Origin: Pirellulales bacterium
GTDB lineage: Bacteria; Planctomycetota; Planctomycetia; Pirellulales; JAICIG01
Direction: 5' to 3'
Assembly: GCA_025924495.1 (NCBI GenBank)
Contig: JAICIG010000143.1
Location: 1 to 16,516, forward strand
DNA length: 16,516 nt
Below, in pieces: positions 1-5,057 of this stretch (positions within the stretch are counted from its first letter, which is position 1; each line of letters opens with the position of its first letter). The notes under the pieces were generated by a model. It saw nothing but the letters and a program-made list of their open reading frames with translations, had not been told where the DNA came from and did not search any database. The translations under genes were made by a program, and so were the position numbers.

Positions 1-408
1 TACGGGCCAAGGCTGCGACCCGACCTGGCGATGTCGATCTGGGCCGCGGCAATCGAGTCGGGCCGGAGTTTGCCGCTCTTTGGCGACGGTACGATGAAAC
101 GGGATTTCACCCACGTGAGCGATATCTGCGCCGGTTTATTGGCGGCGCTCGTGAAACCGGACGTGATCGGCGAGGCAATTAACCTTGGTCACTCCGAACC
201 GATCGCTATGCGCGATGTAATCGAGGCACTAACCCAGGCGATCGGCAAATCGGCCCACATCGATCGCCAGCCCGAGAAGGCCGGCGACATGCCGATCACC
301 TGCGCCGATCTGACCAAAGCCCGGCGACTGCTAGCTTATGAGCCGCGCGTGCCCTTCACTGAAGGCGTGCGCGAGTTTGTCGAGTGGCGGAAGAAGAGTA
401 GACGGTAA
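1..408 (+). CDS. NAD-dependent nucleotide-sugar epimerase/dehydratase, C-terminal part (5' end outside window)
   Basis: This is the last 135 residues of an extended short-chain dehydrogenase/reductase of the UDP-glucuronate 4-epimerase type. The reading frame is open from base 1, starting at the YGPR segment that normally follows the catalytic YxxxK region. Family signatures then come in order: RPDLA, the LFGDGTMKRDFTHVSDI substrate-binding stretch (about residues 36-52), AINLGHSEP (about 69-77), and a C-terminal ADLTKARRLLAYEP block ending in FVEW. The Rossmann NAD-binding half and the catalytic Tyr and Lys lie upstream and cannot be checked. Such enzymes interconvert UDP-sugars in the cytoplasm for surface polysaccharides. 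The exact substrate (UDP-glucuronate, UDP-glucose or another) cannot be decided from this half. The stop is TAA, followed 12 bases later by a hairpin. Confidence 0.9.
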   Translation, partial: YGPRLRPDLAMSIWAAAIESGRSLPLFGDGTMKRDFTHVSDICAGLLAALVKPDVIGEAINLGHSEPIAMRDVIEALTQAIGKSAHIDRQPEKAGDMPITCADLTKARRLLAYEPRVPFTEGVREFVEWRKKSRR

Positions 409-419
409 ACGGCAGGCAG

Positions 420-453
420 CAGACAGGGACTGAAGCTTGAGCGTCCCTGTCTG
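420..453. terminator. Hairpin between two convergent genes, probable bidirectional terminator
   Basis: A perfect 11-base inverted repeat, CAGACAGGGAC at 420-430 and GTCCCTGTCTG at 443-453, is separated by 12 bases. It lies in the 62-base gap between the epimerase stop and the minus-strand hydrolase stop. There is no long T tract on either side, so intrinsic termination is likely but not certain. Confidence 0.55.
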
Positions 454-470
454 CCGGCTTTCTGCTCGCC

Positions 471-1193
471 TTATTTCTCGCCGAGCAAGTCCGCCACTTT
501 CGGCTCAATCGACTCGGCCCAAATCTCGTAGCCCTTGGGACTGAGATGCAGGAGATCGGGCATGATTTCTTTGGACAGCGTGCCGTCTTCGTTCAAGAAT
601 TTCTTGGAGATGTCGAGGTAGAAGATGTTTTTGCCATCTTCGACATTCTTGGCGATTTCGTTGGCGGCGATGTTGACCTGCCGCTTCGGGTCAGAGGGGT
701 CGGCCCCGCGCGGGAAGATTCCCAACAGCAGAATCTTCGTCTCGGGCAGTTTGGCTCGCAGCTTCTCGACGATCGCCTTGATGCCGGCGGCAATGTCGTC
801 TGAGGAGTCCGTGCCCGAATTGTTGGTGGCGATCATGATCACCGCCAGCTTCGGCTTGATGCCATCGATGTTGCCATGATCCAGCCGATACAGCACGTGC
901 TGAGTGCGGTCGCCGCCGATTCCTGCGTTCATGGCCTTGCGCTCGCCATAGTACTTCTGCCACACGTCTTTACCCGCGCCCATCCAGCCTTGGGTAATCG
1001 AGTCGCCAATGAAGAGCAGATTGACATCCCCTTCTTTCGCACGGGCGTTGATTTGCTCCTGTCGCTTCTTCCACCCTTGATCTTCTCTGGGGACCGGTGT
1101 TGTCGTGGCGGGGTCCGCAGCGCGAGCTAGCCCGGGGGCGATCGCGGCGGCGAACAACAACCCGGCGGTCCATTTCAATCGGTTGCGAATCAT
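471..1193 (-). CDS. Secreted SGNH/GDSL-family hydrolase (PAF-acetylhydrolase beta/gamma-like)
   Basis: A 240-residue protein with an N-terminal signal peptide: basic MIRNRLK, a hydrophobic core at about 9-22, and a likely cleavage after ARA at 24-26. The SGNH blocks are visible in order. Block I is FIGDSITQGW, with nucleophile Ser65. Block II is GIGGDRT at 91-97, and block III is IATNN at 121-125, with Asn124. Block V is DLLHLS, with Asp213 and His216 as the other triad residues. Block III has Ala where most relatives have Gly. The spacing resembles PAF-acetylhydrolase IB subunits and planctomycete GDSL proteins, which are usually assigned to de-esterification of polysaccharides or other esters outside the cytoplasm. 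The real substrate is unknown. A GGAG Shine-Dalgarno sequence lies 8 bases upstream of the ATG. Confidence 0.9.
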   Translation of the reverse strand: MIRNRLKWTAGLLFAAAIAPGLARAADPATTTPVPREDQGWKKRQEQINARAKEGDVNLLFIGDSITQGWMGAGKDVWQKYYGERKAMNAGIGGDRTQHVLYRLDHGNIDGIKPKLAVIMIATNNSGTDSSDDIAAGIKAIVEKLRAKLPETKILLLGIFPRGADPSDPKRQVNIAANEIAKNVEDGKNIFYLDISKKFLNEDGTLSKEIMPDLLHLSPKGYEIWAESIEPKVADLLGEK

Positions 1194-1241
1194 GCTGAGG
1201 ACTCCAGAGGTTACTAGAAGGCGATGAGGTTTCCATTCAAA

Positions 1242-1255
1242 CCGTTAGTTAACGG
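1242..1255. promoter_or_regulatory. Short palindrome near the predicted start of the GDSL hydrolase transcript
   Basis: CCGTTAGTTAACGG has two perfect 6-base arms around a 2-base centre. It falls just downstream of the predicted minus-strand -10 box, about where transcription would begin. It could be an operator, but no matching regulator is visible and a chance palindrome is possible. Confidence 0.25.
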
Positions 1256-1264
1256 CGGGCTTTT

Positions 1265-1292
1265 AGGATAATGCCGGCCATAGCGGATGCAA
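1265..1292 (-). promoter_or_regulatory. Candidate sigma70-type promoter for the GDSL hydrolase
   Basis: On the minus strand, TTGCAT (1292-1287) and TATCCT (1270-1265) are separated by 16 bases, each matching four of six consensus positions. Transcription would begin near 1258 and give a leader of about 65 bases before the ATG at 1193. Only sequence similarity supports this. Confidence 0.35.
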
Positions 1293-1403
1293 GGCGCAAG
1301 ACCGCCGCGGCGCGCGTCGATCGAGGAATCCGGGAACTAAACGCAACAAGCGGTTGGCGAACGAGCCCATTTGCCATCGTGTGCGATAGCGTGACCTACA
1401 GTT

Positions 1404-1426
1404 GATCGCGGCAGCGATCCGCGATC
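1404..1426. repeat. Perfect 8-base inverted repeat upstream of the phosphofructokinase gene
   Basis: GATCGCGG at 1404-1411 and CCGCGATC at 1419-1426 flank 7 bases, about 55 bases before the pfkA start. It could be a regulator site or a leader hairpin. The rest of the 288-base gap (1194-1481) holds a pyrimidine-rich stretch with two ACCTGCC copies near 1447-1469. I see no convincing -10/-35 pair for pfkA. Confidence 0.35.
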
Positions 1427-1481
1427 GTTCCGTTCGTCCCCGCATACCACCTGCCACCTACTACCTGCCCCTGACTGTCTT

Positions 1482-2648
1482 ATGCGAACCAAACGACTTG
1501 GAGTCTTAACCAGCGGCGGCGATTGCCCGGGGCTGAATGCCGTGATCCGCGGCGTCGTGAAATCGGCCGAGCAATTGGGTTACGATTGCGTCGGCTTCCT
1601 GCGCGGCTACGAGGGGCTGGTCGATCCGGTCAGCTATCTGCCGCTGAACCACAAGAATACCTCCGGCATTCTCACCCAGGGCGGCACCATCCTGGGCAGC
1701 ACCAACCATGGACGGTTTGCCGCCACGCGAGGCGAGGACCAACGCGTCGATCTCGATGTCGAACTCCTGGCCGGGGTCCAGGTGACCGTCGAACAACTCG
1801 GCCTGTCGGGGTTGATTTGCGTCGGCGGCGACGGCTCGCTCGCCATCGCTCAACAATTTCACGATTTCGGCATTCCGGTCGTGGGCGTGCCGAAGACGAT
1901 CGACAATGACCTGTCCGCGACGGCCTATACGTTCGGGTTCGATAGCGCCGTGGCCTGCGCCACCGATGCACTCGATCGATTGCATACCACGGCCGCTTCC
2001 CACGAGCGAATCATGGTGTTGGAAGTCATGGGCCGGCACGCCGGCTGGATTGCCCTGCATGCAGGGATTGCCGGCGGCGGCGATGTGATCTTGATTCCGG
2101 AAATCGCCTGGAAATTCGAGCACGTCTGCGACAAGATCATGAAACGCGACCGCCACGGCAAGCGTTTCACGATTGTGGTCGTCGCCGAGGGAGCGCACCT
2201 GCCCGACGGCGATTTTGTAACTCAGGAACGTCGGCATGAATCGCGTCAGGCGCGGCTGGGCGGCATTGGCAATGTCGTCGCTGCCGAGATTCAACAGCGT
2301 CTGCACCGCGAAACTCGCTGCGTCGTGTTGGGGCATCTGCAACGCGGCGGCCCGCCGACCACGTTCGATCGGGTCTTGGCCACGCAGTTCGGCGCGCACG
2401 CCGTACGGTTGGTCCATCACGGTGATTTCGGACAGATGGTCTGTTTCCACCCGCCGCAAATCGACAGCGTGCATATCAAAGACGCCGTCAGCAAATTGAG
2501 CAAGGTCGATCCGAAAAGCTCGGCGGTGCAAGCGGCAAGGGCGCTTGGCATCAGTTTCGGGGATTGCCCGAAAACGGCCAGCCCATTCGTCGACCATCAC
2601 GATCAGGCGGCTGAGAAGCAACTGGAACTGACCGGCATCTCCGGGTGA
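1482..2648 (+). CDS. pfkA: 6-phosphofructokinase (PfkA family)
   Basis: This 388-residue enzyme phosphorylates fructose 6-phosphate at C1, the committed step of glycolysis, in the cytoplasm. Family motifs are complete: LTSGGDCPGLNA at 9-20, GGDGS at 115-119, PKTIDND at 137-143 (Asp141 is the expected catalytic base), MGRHAGW at 183-189, the PE pair at 206-207, and GHLQRGG at 284-290. The phosphoryl-donor determinants are mixed. Gly118 in GGDGS is the ATP-type residue, while Lys138 in PKTIDND is the residue usual in PPi-dependent enzymes. A Gly/Lys pair is known from ATP-using trypanosomatid enzymes, so ATP is the better guess but PPi use is not excluded. The length is greater than the 320 residues of E. 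coli PfkA, with an extra C-terminal tail. No Shine-Dalgarno sequence is visible. The start was chosen because MRTKRLGVLTSGGD fits the family N terminus. Confidence 0.93.
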   Translation: MRTKRLGVLTSGGDCPGLNAVIRGVVKSAEQLGYDCVGFLRGYEGLVDPVSYLPLNHKNTSGILTQGGTILGSTNHGRFAATRGEDQRVDLDVELLAGVQVTVEQLGLSGLICVGGDGSLAIAQQFHDFGIPVVGVPKTIDNDLSATAYTFGFDSAVACATDALDRLHTTAASHERIMVLEVMGRHAGWIALHAGIAGGGDVILIPEIAWKFEHVCDKIMKRDRHGKRFTIVVVAEGAHLPDGDFVTQERRHESRQARLGGIGNVVAAEIQQRLHRETRCVVLGHLQRGGPPTTFDRVLATQFGAHAVRLVHHGDFGQMVCFHPPQIDSVHIKDAVSKLSKVDPKSSAVQAARALGISFGDCPKTASPFVDHHDQAAEKQLELTGISG

Positions 2649-2684
2649 GTTGCGCGGCCTTCTTCGTCTTAGGCAATCGTTGAC

Positions 2685-2767
2685 GCGAGCGCGAAGCGCA
2701 GCCCCGCTGTGTTTTCACCCATGATTTCGCAGCCCAAGTAAGCGGCGGGGCTGCGTTCCGCGCTCGC
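2685..2767. repeat. Long imperfect inverted repeat between convergent genes (REP-like element or bidirectional terminator)
   Basis: Two 23-base arms, 2685-2707 and 2745-2767, pair at 21 of 23 positions around a 37-base centre. They begin GCGAGCGCG and end GCAGCCCCGC on the left arm. They sit in the 203-base gap between the pfkA stop and the stop of the minus-strand propeller gene. The stem is very GC-rich, with no T tract. It may terminate both transcripts, or it may be one copy of a dispersed palindromic repeat. A genome-wide search would decide. Confidence 0.65.
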
Positions 2768-2851
2768 AAAGAAATGCCGAAAGATAGCGGACGATTGGCA
2801 TTTCAGTTTGGCCGCTTACTGCCGTTCGGGCGATGCCGTCGCACAGAATAG

Positions 2852-3748
2852 TCAACGATCGCTTGAAAAAGCGATCCGCTTTCCGTCGGGCGACCAGGCC
2901 GGATCGCTGTTGCGACGCGTGACTTGACCTGACAACAACTGCGGGGCCTTGTCGGAACCAAGCTCCAGCAGATGGAGACGCTCACCCTCGTTTGTGTGAA
3001 ACCAGAACACGATTCGCTTGCCATCCGGCGACCAATCTGGATGCCAACCGACCACGCCTTGGGCCAGCACTTGGGGCATGGCATCCGCCGCTGCATCGAC
3101 CAGCGCCAGCTCTCCCTTTCCCCCTTGAAACGGCTTACCGTTCTTGTAGCCGATGAAAACCAGCCGCTTACCGTCGGGCGACCAACTGGCGCCGATCAGA
3201 TAGCTGTAGCCGCGCCCCAGCACCCGCGTGCGCTCTGAAGTAATGACGTCCCAGACGTACAAGCTGGGAAAGCCCTCGTGCTCGCTGAGATAAACGATCT
3301 TCTCGCCGTCGGGCGACCAGCGCGGGCGTTTGCCGTCGCAGAGACGGTCGCGCCCTTGCCCGTCTGCGTTCATGATGTAAATGCCTCGCTTATCGCCATG
3401 TGGGACGTAGAACAAGATTTGCGAATCGTCGGGCGACCAGCTCGGGAGATCGCCCAGGCCAAGATCCAGCGGCTTACTGTCTTCGCCAAGGGTCTCGGTA
3501 AAGATCCTGATATTCGTACCTTGGCGGCTGCGCGGCATGCCTACATAGGCCAGCCGCTTGCCATCATGCGACCAGGCGGCCGAACCCAGCCAGAGATCGT
3601 CTTTGTGGCTGACTTTTACAGAGTTGCCGCCATCGGCGTCCATGACGAAGATCGCCGAGGCGGATTGAGCGAGCGCCGGCAAGGCCGCCGCAAGTTGAAG
3701 AAGGAAGGCGCTCAACGCTAACGCGCGCACGATCGTGCAAGACGACAT
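2852..3748 (-). CDS. Secreted six-bladed PD40 (TolB-like) beta-propeller protein
   Basis: A 298-residue protein with a signal peptide (hydrophobic core about 8-24, likely cleavage after ALA at 25-27) followed almost entirely by six PD40 repeats. The W-S-P-D-G-K-type cores lie at about 59-68, 104-113, 144-153, 189-198, 239-248 and 285-294. There is no TolB N-terminal domain, no peptidase domain and no membrane anchor. The last repeat ends in FSSDR at the stop codon, while the mature N terminus begins with IFVMDADGG, the piece that normally follows FSSDR in a PD40 repeat. This indicates a closed six-blade ring sealed by its N-terminal strand, not a truncated gene. A periplasmic or secreted binding role is likely and the ligand is unknown. 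The Shine-Dalgarno sequence is weak. An upstream terminator suggests it is not part of the molybdenum enzyme operon. Confidence 0.88.
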   Translation of the reverse strand: MSSCTIVRALALSAFLLQLAAALPALAQSASAIFVMDADGGNSVKVSHKDDLWLGSAAWSHDGKRLAYVGMPRSRQGTNIRIFTETLGEDSKPLDLGLGDLPSWSPDDSQILFYVPHGDKRGIYIMNADGQGRDRLCDGKRPRWSPDGEKIVYLSEHEGFPSLYVWDVITSERTRVLGRGYSYLIGASWSPDGKRLVFIGYKNGKPFQGGKGELALVDAAADAMPQVLAQGVVGWHPDWSPDGKRIVFWFHTNEGERLHLLELGSDKAPQLLSGQVTRRNSDPAWSPDGKRIAFSSDR

Positions 3749-3769
3749 TGCTTGGCCCCCGCGGCGATG

Positions 3770-3804
3770 AAAACGGCGAACCGGATGACGCCTCCGATTC
3801 GCCG
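3770..3804 (-). terminator. Intrinsic terminator ending the molybdenum hydroxylase operon
   Basis: Read on the minus strand, CGGCGAA (3804-3798) pairs with TTCGCCG (3780-3774). An inner CGGA/TCCG stem sits around a 7-base loop, with one mismatch between the two stems. Four T residues follow at 3773-3770. The hairpin starts 20 bases after the stop of the 80-residue gene and ends just before the propeller gene, so it marks the end of the four-gene operon. The T run is short. Confidence 0.65.
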
Positions 3805-3823
3805 ATTGCTTGCTATTACGCTT

Positions 3824-4066
3824 TCAGATCAGCGCGACGTAACATTTGCGCCCTGGGACGCAAAGCTTGCGCTCGGCAAAGCCGTCGTCGGGGCCGAGCA
3901 TGCCTTGCGTCTGGTTGCACCAGCAGTGGCCGTCGCCCATCTGGCCGTCATCGACCGCAGGGTTCATCGTGCCGCTGACGTACATGCCTTTGGAACGCAA
4001 AAAGCGGCACGCGGGTTGATCGCCGCCAAGATTGTCGGCGGGCTGCTTATCGAGATTCATCGGCAT
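3824..4066 (-). CDS. Small cysteine-rich conserved-type protein, last gene of the molybdenum hydroxylase operon
   Basis: An 80-residue protein that I do not recognise as a named family. It starts one base after the FAD-subunit stop. It has a strong GGGAGGA Shine-Dalgarno sequence (4080-4074) 7 bases upstream of the ATG, so translation is well supported. A second in-frame ATG two codons in is possible. There are five cysteines, at 20, 48, 50, 69 and 75, arranged C-x27-C-W-C-x18-C-x5-C. They sit around short motifs such as FLRSKGMYVSG, HCWCNQTQ and LGPDD. There is no signal peptide and no membrane segment. The cysteine pattern suggests a metal or Fe-S site or disulfides. With the operon position, this points to an accessory or electron-transfer partner of the hydroxylase, but that is inference. 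The absence of an export signal leaves its compartment open. Confidence 0.8.
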   Translation of the reverse strand: MPMNLDKQPADNLGGDQPACRFLRSKGMYVSGTMNPAVDDGQMGDGHCWCNQTQGMLGPDDGFAERKLCVPGRKCYVALI

Positions 4067-4067
4067 C

Positions 4068-5057
4068 TTAGAATCCTCCCGTTTCCAATCCGGCGGCCAG
4101 CATGATGGCGCGCTGGACGGCCGCTCGGGCCAGTTGCACCTTGTAAGCGTTCTCCGACAATGGCGTAGCCGCGGCCACCGCCGCTTCGCCCGCGGCGCGC
4201 GCCGTCTCTTCGTTGACTGGGCGGCCCACAATCGCGTTGACGGCGTCGAGTGAATACCAGGGAATCGGCGCGACATGTCCCAACACAATGCTGGCTTCGC
4301 TGACCACGCCGCCCGAGATGCGGAGCGCCGCAGCGGCGCTAGCCAGCGGGTAGTCGGGGCCTTCGCCATGACGGACTTCGTAGATGGCGTTGCCCAAGCC
4401 GTTGCTCGCCGGCAGCAAAATGTGCGTGAGGAATTGGTTAGGCGCCAAAATGTGCTCGCGCTGGCCCTCGTGCCGCGGCGTGCGGAAGAACGTCTCCAGC
4501 GGAACGAGCGTTTCGTCGCCGTCGCCTGGACCGATGATCCGCACCCGCGCTGCGAGCGCGATCAGCGCCGGCGCCAGCCGCGAAGGATGCACGAATTTGG
4601 CGGGCCCCGAGTTGCCGAAAATGGCGTGGTAGCGATTGTCCCCCTCGGCGACCAGGCGGCCAGCCTGAGCCAGCGCGCCAAAGCCGTTGCGGAAATACCA
4701 GCAACGCGGGCGCTGGCACAGTTCGCCCCCCAGCGTGCCCTGGTTTTGCAACTGCATGCTGTTGATGCCGCGAATGGCCTGCTTAATCGACGGATAAGCA
4801 TCGAGTTCCGGCGCTTCGAGCAATTCCGCCAGCGTCGTGGCGCTGCCGATGGTCACGCCGAGCGAATCGGCGGAGATGCCCTTGAGCGACGGAATCTCCA
4901 TGATGTTAACGATGCGGTCGGGCGTAACGAGCATCTGCTTCATCAGCCCGATCAAGTCGGTCCCGCCGGCCAGAATTTCGGATTGCCCCGGTTCCCCGGA
5001 AAGCATCTCCAGCGCCTCGGTCTCGTGTTCGGGCGCGACGTAGTCGAAAGCTTTCAT
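4068..5057 (-). CDS. FAD-binding subunit of a xanthine dehydrogenase-family molybdenum hydroxylase (YagS/PaoB-like)
   Basis: A 329-residue subunit of the CoxM/XdhB/PaoB family, which carries FAD and passes electrons from the Fe-S clusters to the acceptor. The N-terminal FAD-binding PCMH-type domain shows ILAGGTDL at 28-35 and GTLGGELCQRPRCWYFR at 107-123. This is followed by HAIFGNSGPAKFVHPS and the C-terminal CO-dehydrogenase flavoprotein domain (about 225-325). The QRPRCWYFR segment places it in the YagS/PaoB subtype. There, several cysteines just downstream bind a [4Fe-4S] cluster. Here only Cys114 and Cys119 are present, and the loop at about 124-142 has no cysteine, so that cluster is probably absent. 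The start ATG overlaps the preceding stop as TGATG and has a strong Shine-Dalgarno sequence. Its own last codons hold the Shine-Dalgarno sequence of the next gene. Confidence 0.93.
   Translation of the reverse strand: MKAFDYVAPEHETEALEMLSGEPGQSEILAGGTDLIGLMKQMLVTPDRIVNIMEIPSLKGISADSLGVTIGSATTLAELLEAPELDAYPSIKQAIRGINSMQLQNQGTLGGELCQRPRCWYFRNGFGALAQAGRLVAEGDNRYHAIFGNSGPAKFVHPSRLAPALIALAARVRIIGPGDGDETLVPLETFFRTPRHEGQREHILAPNQFLTHILLPASNGLGNAIYEVRHGEGPDYPLASAAAALRISGGVVSEASIVLGHVAPIPWYSLDAVNAIVGRPVNEETARAAGEAAVAAATPLSENAYKVQLARAAVQRAIMLAAGLETGGF
4074..4080 (-). promoter_or_regulatory. Ribosome binding site of the 80-residue gene, inside the FAD-subunit gene
   Basis: GGGAGGA lies 7 bases before the ATG at 4066. 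It is formed by the Gly-Gly codons that end the FAD subunit. It is the main evidence that the small gene is real and that its start is at 4066. Confidence 0.8.

Noticed and set aside
1506..2621. Long open frame of 371 codons antisense to pfkA
   Set aside because: It mirrors the pfkA codons in a high-GC gene, its protein has no recognisable motif or fold, and the sense strand carries every phosphofructokinase signature.
2803..2854. Possible frameshift that would extend the PD40 protein past its stop
   Set aside because: Reading through the stop or in the other frames gives no further PD40 sequence, and the six blades already close on the N-terminal strand.
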